A DNA stretch of 9,256 bases. Origin: Spirochaetia bacterium (GTDB lineage Bacteria > Spirochaetota > Spirochaetia > JABMQR01). The notes beneath the pieces were generated by a model. That model saw only the letters and a list, made by a program, of their open reading frames with translations. It was not told the origin of the DNA and searched no databases. The translations under genes and the position numbers were made by a program. The number at the start of each line of letters is the position of its first letter. Position 1 is the stretch's first letter. The stretch lies in contig JADHUD010000081.1 of assembly GCA_016784705.1 (NCBI GenBank), positions 1-9,256 of the forward strand, read 5' to 3'. This document shows, one piece after another, positions 1 through 6,057 of the stretch.

Positions 1-442
1 GGTGAAGAGCGACCGACCAGATATTCTGAACGACAAGCACCTCAATCCGACAGGTGTCGATCCAGACAAGAAGCTTCTGTTTCAGTATTTCCGTCTGATG
101 AGTCAGATCACGGGAATAGCGGGCTTCCACCGTGCCTACATCAGCCTGCGTATCAGTATCGGCTTTCGACGAACCCAACCCCGCCCCATGAGTTGTCAGG
201 TTACGGTAAAGTTCCAGCGTGGAAAACGTTCCGGTGTTCAGGCGTACTGCCCCTGGACTATGGAAATTGAGTTCCGGGATGACGGTTACTGATTGGTCTG
301 GGACGCCTCCGTGGTTTCCGGTACAGTAATATACACGACTGCCGGCCTGCTCCATAACCGATCGCCATTTATCAATTTCGAGCGATACTCCGTCAGTTCC
401 CCCGGTCTTGTAGTGGATTATGCCGACATGCGGTGTTTTCAT
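1..442 (-). CDS. GT-B-type glycosyltransferase, N-terminal part (runs off left edge)
   Basis: The frame is open from an ATG at 442-440 to the window edge, giving 147 codons without a stop. The N-terminus reads HVGIIHYKTGGTDGVSLEID, which resembles the Rossmann-like start of GT-B (family 4-like) glycosyltransferases that often sit beside sugar ABC transporters in Thermotogae and spirochaetes. The glycine-rich GGTDG loop would be at residues 14-18. The start overlaps the stop of the upstream permease as ATGA (442-439), with GGAG a few bases before it, so translation is probably coupled. The gene is therefore the fourth of the operon and may build or modify a glycoside related to the imported sugar. 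The donor and acceptor cannot be read from this part, and the C-terminal half with the usual nucleotide-sugar-binding motif lies outside the window. The family call is by recognition only. Plus-strand frames over this stretch are shadows. Confidence 0.72.
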   Translation of the reverse strand, partial: MKTPHVGIIHYKTGGTDGVSLEIDKWRSVMEQAGSRVYYCTGNHGGVPDQSVTVIPELNFHSPGAVRLNTGTFSTLELYRNLTTHGAGLGSSKADTDTQADVGTVEARYSRDLTHQTEILKQKLLVWIDTCRIEVLVVQNIWSVALH

Positions 443-1401
443 TCCTTTACTCCACCGGCAGCCATCCCCCCGGTCAGGTTTTTCTGGATAGTCATAAAAA
501 GGGCCATAACCGGAAGAGCTGTGAGCATGGAAGCCGCCATAATCCGATCCCAGATAGCATTTTTTGAAACAAACAGTGTTTTCAGACCGATAGGAAGCGT
601 ATAAAGATCCTTATAACTTTTCAGAAAAACGGAAGCAAACAAATACTCGTTCCATGCAATCATGAAGGAGTAGATGTAGACAGTTGCTATGGCTGAAATC
701 GAGAGGGGAATAATGATGCGCCATATTGTCCCGAACCGGCTCGCCCCTTCAATCATGGCCGCCTCCTCGATGGAAAAGGGGATTGTCCGGAAATAGTTAC
801 CGAGCATATAGAGCGATACAGGCAGCGTCTGTACCATATAGATAACCAGCAGCCCGATAAAAGTGCCGGTCGGCGTGCTCAGTAGGCCGATGGAGACAAA
901 CACCTTGTAGAGGGGTATAAGCAGGAGAATGCCGCCGAACATGTAGACCATGAGCACGCCCCGCTGGATAACCGCCCGTCCACGGTAGCGGAGCCGGCTG
1001 AACGAGTAGGCGCCGAATACGGCGAGAATTACCGAAAAGAGGGCAGCCGTGAGCGAGAGCACCAATGAGTTGCCGAAGTACTTCAGAAACGGGAAGACAT
1101 CGCCGGTATCCTGGTATTTGGCCAGTATCGCCGAACGCTGGGCTGGAGTGAGGTCGGGGGACTCATCTAGCAGGTTGATTATCGATTCCGGCACATTCTT
1201 GAGACTTTGTCCTATGTTGAGCAGCTCCTTATAGGCATCAAAATTGAGCCTGGAAGGGATCAGGGATGGATTCCCCCAGTCCCACTGGTACTTGAGGGAG
1301 AGCGAAAGCATCTGGAGAAACGGGAAGATGCAGAACAGGACAATAGCCAGTACCAGCAGCGTGAATCCGATTTTGCGTAACGGTCTTTTTCCGGTTACCA
1401 T
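439..1401 (-). CDS. MalG-type sugar ABC transporter permease
   Basis: This 320-residue inner-membrane protein is the second permease of a carbohydrate-uptake (CUT1, MalG-like) ABC transporter. A first membrane helix lies at about residues 10-35, and further hydrophobic segments at about 112-135, 147-170, 180-200, 233-252 and 286-306. The cytoplasmic EAA loop that docks on the ATPase is clear: EEAAMIEGAS at 212-221, with the conserved glycine at 219 and proline at 232. The C-terminus GGMAAGGVKE resembles the usual MalG tail. The protein is longer than the common 270-280 residues because of an insertion of roughly 45 residues (about 60-103) in the periplasmic loop between helices 1 and 2. It overlaps the stop of the upstream permease by 7 bp and the downstream glycosyltransferase by 4 bp, which marks a coupled operon. 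The substrate is unknown. Confidence 0.93.
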   Translation of the reverse strand: MVTGKRPLRKIGFTLLVLAIVLFCIFPFLQMLSLSLKYQWDWGNPSLIPSRLNFDAYKELLNIGQSLKNVPESIINLLDESPDLTPAQRSAILAKYQDTGDVFPFLKYFGNSLVLSLTAALFSVILAVFGAYSFSRLRYRGRAVIQRGVLMVYMFGGILLLIPLYKVFVSIGLLSTPTGTFIGLLVIYMVQTLPVSLYMLGNYFRTIPFSIEEAAMIEGASRFGTIWRIIIPLSISAIATVYIYSFMIAWNEYLFASVFLKSYKDLYTLPIGLKTLFVSKNAIWDRIMAASMLTALPVMALFMTIQKNLTGGMAAGGVKE

Positions 1402-2324
1402 TTTATTACCCTCTTGACATAGAACAGGATGAACCCGATGAGAAGAATGAACTGGAGTACGGCAAGGGTTGCTCCCTGGCCAAGATCCATAGCTCCGGTA
1501 AAGGCTTTCAGGTAGGTATAAACGGAGAGTACCTTTACGTTGCTGGTGAGCAGGTAGACCTCCTCAAATTTGTTGAAGTTCCAGATAACCCTGAGCAGGA
1601 TGATGGCATTGACGACAAAGTATACCTCCGGCAGGGTGATATACAGAAACTTGTGCCGCCCGGCGGCTCCGTCTATCTCGGCCGCCTCATAGAGATTCTG
1701 ATCGATGGCCTGCAGCCGGGAGAGAATCATGAGGTAGGCAAAGGGGAAATTTTTCCAGATGCTGAAGATAATGGCCACCCAGACCGCTGTTGCCGGAGAT
1801 CCGATAAGATTGATGCGCTGGGAAAACCATCCCAGCTTATCATAAAAAATGTCCATAAAAATACCGTTAACCGGATCAAAGAAGAATTGCCAGGAAAATA
1901 CCACCGAGATAACCGGTGCCACATAGGGAAGAAGAATGAGACTGCGGACCAGTCCCCGCAGCGGAAATTTTTCATTCATTACCAAGGCTACGCCGAGTCC
2001 CAGCAGGGTCGCCCCGATTGTGGAAAATACGACATACATTACGGTGGTCAGCAGGGCGCTCCAGAACTCTCTGTCCCCTAGAACTTCCCGGTGGTTCAGG
2101 AAGCCGACAAACCGGCTGGCTCCGGAAAGATTAACCTGGAAGAAGCTGAGGTAGATATTGTAGAGAACCGGATAGAGGATAAGGGCGAGAATTATTGCGA
2201 CCGAAGGCAGTACTAGAGCCCACCCGAGCAGTTCCTCGCGCTGGGTTCTGGTCCGACCATCAGTCAGGGCTGCTGCGGAGCTGCCTGACGGCTGCTTTCC
2301 GGCTTTCTTGAACTGCGCTTGCAT
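1395..2324 (-). CDS. MalF-type sugar ABC transporter permease
   Basis: First permease of the CUT1-type sugar importer, forming the membrane channel with the MalG-like partner. I place the start at the ATG at 2324-2322 (309 residues) and not at the GTG six bases upstream (2330). The Shine-Dalgarno AGGAAGG lies 5 bases before this ATG but would overlap the GTG. A polar N-terminal tail of about 30 residues precedes six hydrophobic segments. The EAA loop reads YEAAEIDGAAG at about residues 212-222, followed by LP at 231-232, as in MalF-family permeases. The reading frame ends in TAA at 1397-1395, inside the start of the downstream malG-like gene, so the two are translationally coupled. The 70-odd bases separating it from the binding-protein gene contain a G+C-rich hairpin. 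The sugar cannot be predicted from the sequence. Confidence 0.93.
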   Translation of the reverse strand: MQAQFKKAGKQPSGSSAAALTDGRTRTQREELLGWALVLPSVAIILALILYPVLYNIYLSFFQVNLSGASRFVGFLNHREVLGDREFWSALLTTVMYVVFSTIGATLLGLGVALVMNEKFPLRGLVRSLILLPYVAPVISVVFSWQFFFDPVNGIFMDIFYDKLGWFSQRINLIGSPATAVWVAIIFSIWKNFPFAYLMILSRLQAIDQNLYEAAEIDGAAGRHKFLYITLPEVYFVVNAIILLRVIWNFNKFEEVYLLTSNVKVLSVYTYLKAFTGAMDLGQGATLAVLQFILLIGFILFYVKRVIKW

Positions 2325-2339
2325 ATACACCTTCCTGAA

Positions 2340-2375
2340 ACATGAGCCGGGCCGATTGTTCTATCAGCCCGGCAG
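2340..2375 (-). promoter_or_regulatory. Intercistronic hairpin between binding protein and permeases
   Basis: The arms GCCGGGC (2346-2352) and GCCCGGC (2367-2373) are perfectly complementary. A further three pairs inside (GAT/ATC) follow one mismatch, leaving a 6-base loop. In the minus-strand transcript the hairpin follows the binding-protein stop and precedes the ribosome-binding site of the MalF-like gene. No U-run follows, so it is unlikely to be a full terminator. By analogy with other binding-protein operons it may protect the upstream message from 3' decay and so raise the binding-protein to permease ratio. That role is inferred. Confidence 0.55.
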
Positions 2376-2400
2376 GGTCTTGATTACTGTAACCGTGGGA

Positions 2401-3783
2401 CTAATCGATAAGCTTGCGCATCTCAGCTTCTGCCCAGCGCATACCGGCATCAACACTCATCCTTTCCTGGGTTATTTTGTAGAGCATTTGCGGAATAATC
2501 TGTTTTGCGGTTATTTCGCTGGCTTCTTCGATACGAACTCCTTCCACAATACTGAAAGTCTCGACGTTTTCAAGCCCATCGATGATTTCTGCCATCTTTT
2601 CCGGTCCGTAGCTCTTGAACAGCCCCATGGGGTCATTCTGGAAGCGCGGGTTGGATGCGATTTCCTTGAGCATCGGATTCATGCCGCCCGGAGCCATGTG
2701 GAGAAAGGTTATGTAGGCGTTCGGGGTGTAGAGGTATTCGATAAACTTACGTGCTGCGGCGGTTTTCGCCGGATCTTTCTGCTGAAAAAATCCGAGAGCC
2801 ACGACGGTACCATAGCCGGCAGGTGATTCGTTGGTCATGATGGGGGCGATGCGGGTGTTCTTTACCAGTTCCGGATCGAAATCCGCTCCTGACAGGTCTC
2901 CGAAATTGTCACCGGTCAGTGATCCCGCCGCCACTTCCAGCATGGCCAGATCGTCCATGATGTAGGTGGAATAGAAGAACATAGCCATTTTTCCCTGCAG
3001 GTAGTAGTCTCTTGCCCGCCAGGTCTGCGGTCCGGGAGGATTGAATTTAGCCAGTTCGGCATAGAATTCAACGGCTTCCTTCATCTCGGGAGAGTTGAAA
3101 ACCAGGTTTTTGTCGGCGTCGAAGAGCGCTGCGTCGTTGGACATGGCAATAGGGGTAAAACACTGTTCAGCATAGGCTTCGGGCAGGGTTCCTACCAGAA
3201 TTCCGTACTGGTTTTTGTCGGGCTGATAGAAATATTCAGCCGCTTTGAGGGTGTCTTCCCAGGTGCTCGGGGGATTGAGACCGGCTTCTTCGAACCAGTC
3301 TGCCCGATACCAGATACCCTGAATCCATCCGTGGTAAGGAAGGGCATAGTAGCTGCTCTTATCAGTGGTTTCCAGCACTTTCAGCGGGCCTGAATAGAAG
3401 CGGTCCTTGCCGATTTTGTCCACGATAGCCTTAGTTGCCTGAAGATCCAGAACTCCCTGGGTACCGAATGAGACTGCAGTCTCGGCCGGGCCTTCAAAGA
3501 GAGCGGGAAGTGTGCCTGCTGCCGCTGCAGTCTGCGTCTGCGTTGCCAGAGCGTTTTCGTCGACCGGAATCAGGTTGATGGTAATTTCCGGGTTAAGGGC
3601 GGTGAACGTGTCGATGAGCACCTGGATGGTTGCCATGCGGTCCGACTGGGTTTCTGTGGTCCAGAATTCGATAGCGACCGGTTTTGCCGCTGCCGCCGCT
3701 TCTTCCTGTCCCTGGGCCAGAAGGCCGGCGGATGAGACGGCAAAAAGCGCCAGAACCAGAATTGTTACAATCTTTCGTTTCAT
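2401..3783 (-). CDS. Periplasmic sugar-binding protein of ABC transporter (MalE-like, COG1653 type)
   Basis: This 460-residue extracytoplasmic solute-binding protein is the first gene of the sugar-uptake operon. The N-terminus is a classic Sec signal: MKRK, a hydrophobic core at about 5-20, and a likely signal-peptidase-I site after LLA (residues 21-23). It is followed by a Q/E/A-rich linker. There is no lipobox cysteine, so the mature protein should be free in a periplasm, which argues for a diderm cell. The mature part opens with IEFWTTET, the usual first beta strand of family-1 binding proteins, and contains the family-like stretch DKNQYGILVG in the middle. The start is well supported by AAGGAGA seven bases upstream of the ATG at 3783-3781. 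Transcription comes from the promoter and LacI-type operators just upstream. Which sugar is bound is unknown; downstream linkage to a glycosyltransferase hints at an alpha-glucoside or a similar substrate, but weakly. Confidence 0.93.
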   Translation of the reverse strand: MKRKIVTILVLALFAVSSAGLLAQGQEEAAAAAKPVAIEFWTTETQSDRMATIQVLIDTFTALNPEITINLIPVDENALATQTQTAAAAGTLPALFEGPAETAVSFGTQGVLDLQATKAIVDKIGKDRFYSGPLKVLETTDKSSYYALPYHGWIQGIWYRADWFEEAGLNPPSTWEDTLKAAEYFYQPDKNQYGILVGTLPEAYAEQCFTPIAMSNDAALFDADKNLVFNSPEMKEAVEFYAELAKFNPPGPQTWRARDYYLQGKMAMFFYSTYIMDDLAMLEVAAGSLTGDNFGDLSGADFDPELVKNTRIAPIMTNESPAGYGTVVALGFFQQKDPAKTAAARKFIEYLYTPNAYITFLHMAPGGMNPMLKEIASNPRFQNDPMGLFKSYGPEKMAEIIDGLENVETFSIVEGVRIEEASEITAKQIIPQMLYKITQERMSVDAGMRWAEAEMRKLID

Positions 3784-3806
3784 AATACTTCTCCTTTTGT
3801 TATTTC

Positions 3807-3818
3807 CAAAACGATTTG
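3807..3818. promoter_or_regulatory. LacI-family operator O2, just downstream of the start site
   Basis: CAAAACGATTTG is symmetric at 10 of 12 bases around a central CG and resembles the operator in the spacer. The ten bases TTCCAAAACG (3804-3813) recur inverted as CGTTTTGGAA (3843-3852). The two operator centres are 31 bp apart, about three helical turns, so two dimers would sit on the same face of the DNA and could bind cooperatively. Confidence 0.58.
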
Positions 3819-3827
3819 AATGGGGTT

Positions 3828-3857
3828 ATTTTAAACCCGAAACGTTTTGGAAGTCAA
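3828..3857 (-). promoter_or_regulatory. Sigma-70-type promoter of the sugar-uptake operon
   Basis: On the minus strand a -35 element TTGACT (3857-3852, 5 of 6 consensus bases) is followed after 18 bases by TAAAAT (3833-3828, 5 of 6). Transcription would begin near 3820, about 37 bases before the binding-protein start codon. Two LacI-type operators occupy the spacer and the start region, which strongly supports this reading. The -35 box lies only about 14 bp from the last recognisable codon of an insertion-sequence remnant. Confidence 0.72.
3837..3850. promoter_or_regulatory. LacI-family operator O1, in the promoter spacer
   Basis: CCGAAACGTTTTGG is a palindrome with 12 of 14 symmetric bases around a central CG, the hallmark of LacI/GalR-family operators (AAACGTTT core). 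It sits between the -35 and -10 elements, so a bound repressor would block RNA polymerase. The repressor gene is not in this window. Confidence 0.66.
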
Positions 3858-3870
3858 GATTTTTCCGTGA

Positions 3871-4407
3871 ACATTTTACGATTTTTCTGGATTTCAGTTC
3901 AAGAATGATAAGAAGATAGGGTCGTTTACCGAAAAGCGTATCAATAGTCATGAAATCCATAGCAAATAATGAATCCCAGTGCATTCTTAGAAATCTTTTC
4001 CAAGTTCCCTTGGATTGAATCATCCCTTTATTTCTGAATGTCTGGATGATTTTGTTCACTGTAGTGTAATGGATGTCGATATTGATTTTCTTCAGTTCAT
4101 TTGAAATCTTCTTACAACCCCAAAGATAATTGTCCTGTTTCATTTCTAGAATCAGATTTTTGATATTTTTAGAGATAGGTTTTCTTCCTGGAGGGTTATG
4201 CTTTTAACTCCAGAAATTCTTTATAAATCGGCGTTGCCAACCAAGAAGAGTTTCAGGTTTCACTATGGTTAGATGATTCATTGCTCTTGCAGATAGAGCT
4301 CGTATCATCGAAAAAGTTAATTTATCACCCTTTCTAAAATGCAATCTTTTATTCTGAAAATTCAGGTAACGTTTATACATCTCATTCTCTCTTTTGAGTA
4401 GGAGCAT
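3871..4407 (-). pseudogene. IS481-like DDE transposase, N-terminal and central part (3'-truncated, nonsense-broken)
   Basis: Reading from the ATG at 4407, the frame shows the N-terminal segment typical of IS481-like 'integrase core' transposases, with HLTIVKPETLLGWQRRF at about residues 45-61. It is interrupted by TAA at 4206-4204 and continues in the same frame with HNPPGRKPISKNI, then a helix-turn-helix stretch (WGCKKISNEL...YTTVNKII) and the first catalytic Asp in AMDFMTIDT (codon 3957-3955). Homology stops after SRKIVKC at about 3871. From there the frame runs on into the sugar-operon promoter and ends at 3826 as meaningless sequence. The second Asp and the Glu of the DDE triad are missing, so it cannot be active. 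The single stop looks like a point mutation, since the flanking family-like sequence is continuous. The frame is also open upstream to about 4470, so the original start may lie a little before 4407. Confidence 0.82.
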
Positions 4408-4545
4408 TGTGAAAATGAGATTCTTTCTTTTCTTGAAAATAGTATTGCATATTGCAGCTGTGTTTTGTTGTTAGATGAAAAAAAATAACCCACGGGGAGG
4501 AAACTATCACAATATTTCAGAAGCACTGCCTAGAGGGCTAATGTA

Positions 4546-4576
4546 TAAAAAAACTTCATACCATGAGGTTTGCACC
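4546..4576. repeat. Candidate left terminal inverted repeat of the IS copy
   Basis: Read on the minus strand this stretch begins GGTGCAAACC and contains AGTTTTTTTA. The same two blocks, GTGCAA and AGTTTTTTTA, occur in opposite orientation at 5528-5553 just beyond the other IS copy's stop codon, which is where a left and a right IS end should match. The spacing between blocks differs by four bases and one block is mostly T, so the match is suggestive only. Confidence 0.38.
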
Positions 4577-4621
4577 ATAGTTATTACTGGAGCATTAAAG
4601 TGTAAAAAGCCAGAGCAGGGG

Positions 4622-5047
4622 CTAGAAATCTACAACTATTTTAACGCCTAATTCCCTGCAGAACTCAATCAGGGACTTATATTCCGATTCAGCAATCAAC
4701 CGGAGAATATCCATTTCTAGCTTCTGATATTCATGAATAGCGACATTTCTGAACCCGGTCATTCCAACCATAGATTTGGTTGATGCTTGTGATATAAGAT
4801 TACTCTTTTCCAAAAGAATAAATGATTCAGCGCTATTCTGCGGCATTCCCAGATGATGAACAGCGACAAGATGCTGGGCAAGATCTATTGCGGCTTGACA
4901 GGCTCTTTCAATGTTGAGAATCATTGCATCAATATGTGTATAATTTTCCAGAGAATTGTCGGCACGATACTCTTCCCTCATTCTGCGAAGAGATCTTTCG
5001 ATTATTGTAGATTTATTTAAGACAACATTATCTGGTGATATAGGCAT
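4622..5047 (-). CDS. hepT: HepT-like HEPN RNase toxin
   Basis: This all-helical HEPN-domain protein of 141 residues (DUF86/HepT type) is the toxin of an MntA/HepT (type VII) toxin-antitoxin pair. The catalytic signature RX4HXY is intact as RNVAIHEY at residues 100-107 (Arg100, His105, Tyr107). In characterised HepT proteins this motif forms the RNase site of the dimer, and its Tyr is the residue that the partner antitoxin AMPylates. I choose the ATG at 5047-5045 because AAGGAAG lies 6-7 bases upstream and because family members start near MPISPDNV. A frame-open GTG/ATG-type start further upstream (5092) would lie deep inside mntA. The gene overlaps the 3' end of mntA by 20 bp, with antitoxin first, as is usual for this family. 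Nothing looks truncated, so the pair may be functional. Confidence 0.87.
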   Translation of the reverse strand: MPISPDNVVLNKSTIIERSLRRMREEYRADNSLENYTHIDAMILNIERACQAAIDLAQHLVAVHHLGMPQNSAESFILLEKSNLISQASTKSMVGMTGFRNVAIHEYQKLEMDILRLIAESEYKSLIEFCRELGVKIVVDF

Positions 5048-5420
5048 CAACAACTTCCTTTCTGTCGAGGTTATATTGGATATACATTCCAAGAAGATTA
5101 GCGCGGATCATGTTCATCCTTTCTTCGTCCCTTACTAAGATAGGATGTCCTTTCAGCAAAGCTTCTCTCGCAAATACCAGATTCTCCGAAGATATCTGTC
5201 CCAGATCAACAGGTTTGGAAAGTTGATAGGAAAGCAAATTAGCAATATTAACACGAGTAACAGGATTAAGGCTCTTTCCGCCGTCAGTAAGAACAGCCAG
5301 ATCAATATCACTATCGGGGCGAGAATTACCTGAAGCGGTACTCCCTATTAAAAAAACAGCGATAACTTCATTATACTCTTCAAAAACAGCTATAACAGCT
5401 TTTTCTATCTCCAAGTCCAT
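5028..5420 (-). CDS. mntA: MntA-like minimal nucleotidyltransferase antitoxin
   Basis: This 130-residue minimal nucleotidyltransferase (MNT, polymerase-beta superfamily) has the motif GSX10DXD intact: Gly26-Ser27, Asp38 and Asp40 in GSTASGNSRPDSDIDLAV, plus the likely third acidic residue Asp72 in KPVDLGQI. Characterised MntA antitoxins use this site to transfer AMP from ATP onto the HepT active-site tyrosine, silencing the RNase. The usual arginine after GSxA (GSxARG) is a serine here, which is tolerated in some family members. The gene lies immediately upstream of and overlaps hepT by 20 bp. No convincing Shine-Dalgarno precedes the ATG at 5420-5418, and the best promoter match would start transcription close to the ATG, so the message may be nearly leaderless. 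The module sits between two IS remnants, which fits acquisition by transposition. Confidence 0.87.
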   Translation of the reverse strand: MDLEIEKAVIAVFEEYNEVIAVFLIGSTASGNSRPDSDIDLAVLTDGGKSLNPVTRVNIANLLSYQLSKPVDLGQISSENLVFAREALLKGHPILVRDEERMNMIRANLLGMYIQYNLDRKEVVDAYITR

Positions 5421-5426
5421 ATATAA

Positions 5427-5455
5427 AATGTATTTGATTTCACAATAATTTACAA
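5427..5455 (-). promoter_or_regulatory. Possible promoter of mntA-hepT
   Basis: On the minus strand TTGTAA (5455-5450) is followed after 17 bases by TACATT (5432-5427). Both are partial matches to sigma-70 elements. Transcription would start within a few bases of the mntA ATG. The surrounding DNA is A+T-rich, so chance matches are likely. Confidence 0.3.
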
Positions 5456-5527
5456 GTAAAACATCAGATCTCTGCTGTTAACGCTTATTTTCACTTCAAA
5501 ATCCTCACTACCACCAATAATTTGCTA

Positions 5528-5553
5528 GTGCAACCCGTCCTATAGTTTTTTTA
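5528..5553. repeat. Candidate right terminal inverted repeat of the IS copy
   Basis: GTGCAACCC begins at 5528 and AGTTTTTTTA ends at 5553, five bases past the transposase stop codon region. These blocks match, in inverted orientation, the candidate left end at 4546-4576. If correct, the two ends face each other across 4577-5527, so the toxin-antitoxin pair lies outside both IS copies but between them. Confidence 0.38.
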
Positions 5554-5557
5554 ACTT

Positions 5558-6004
5558 TTAAGCACTACTGCGATAACAATTATGATGCAGACCTGATAAA
5601 ATTGATTCTTTACTAATTTTTCCAGTTTTTTCAAGAATAGGATTTTCTGGAATTCTATTGAGTCCTTGATGTGGTCTTTGATTATTATAATAGCAAATAT
5701 AATTTTCAACTATATTCTTAATCTGCTTTTCTGAAATCATGAGAAAATTATCAAGAGCTTCCCTTCTTATAGTTCCAATCAAACGCTCTATATATACATT
5801 CATATTGGGAGAAGCAACACAGGTTTTTATTCCATTAATTCCATAGTCAAAATAGTTAATAGAAGTAAACTGTGAATCATTATCATGTACTAAGTAAGAT
5901 TTCGGGAACTCCTCAGAAAAGTCAATTATCTGTTGCCGGACAAACTCCCTACAGGGATATTGAGTCAATTTACATGCAACAATTTTTCTTGAATGTAAAA
6001 TCAT
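5558..6004 (-). pseudogene. IS481-like DDE transposase, C-terminal part (5'-truncated)
   Basis: These 148 codons correspond to the second half of an integrase-core transposase. SRKIVACKL is at residues 5-13. The second catalytic Asp is probably Asp41 in LVHDNDSQF, and the catalytic Glu is Glu73 in NMNVYIERLIGTIRREALD. The typical tail YYNNQRPHQGLNRIPENP is followed by GLHHNCYRSSA, a normal family C-terminus. The N-terminal and helix-turn-helix parts and the first Asp are missing. The ATG at 6004 is just the first methionine after the break and probably not a real start. In the shared SRKIVxC stretch it differs from the other copy at 5 of 21 bases, so the two are diverged relatives and not halves of one molecule. 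It cannot be an active transposase. Confidence 0.83.
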
Positions 6005-6057
6005 TTTGAAAAGTTCGGAAGCGTTACATTACAGGCAGACTTGAGAATTGAGTTTCA

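Larger units (their letters stand above)
3871..6004. mobile_element. IS-derived patch: two truncated direct-orientation IS copies flanking a toxin-antitoxin pair
   Basis: The segment holds a 3'-truncated transposase gene (3871-4407), the mntA-hepT pair (4622-5420) and a 5'-truncated transposase gene (5558-6004), all on the minus strand. The two transposase pieces belong to the same DDE family and together cover about one full protein, but in permuted order. The intact IS ends, where recognisable, face the toxin-antitoxin genes; the broken ends face outward toward the sugar operon and an ATPase fragment. This looks like the inside of a former composite transposon or a recombination product of two IS copies. 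The outer limits are given by the last recognisable transposase codons, not by defined ends or target duplications. Confidence 0.6.

Noticed and set aside
2..604. Two adjacent plus-strand open frames (2-292 and 293-604)
   Set aside because: They lie antisense to the glycosyltransferase and permease genes, have no ribosome-binding site or recognisable family, and are shadows of G+C-rich coding DNA.
2308..2826. Plus-strand open frame of 172 codons
   Set aside because: Mostly antisense to the binding-protein gene, whose leader and family features are clear; no independent evidence.
3826..3870. Apparent C-terminal 15 codons of the transposase frame
   Set aside because: Sequence similarity stops at SRKIVKC; the remainder is the sugar-operon promoter and operators read by chance.
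4608..4623. Possible terminator after hepT (AGCC/GGCT stem followed by Ts)
   Set aside because: A four-base stem with an eight-base loop is too weak to support.
3871..6004. One IS simply interrupted by insertion of the toxin-antitoxin genes
   Set aside because: The halves are in the wrong order for a simple interruption, and the short shared stretch differs at 5 of 21 bases, so two copies are more likely.
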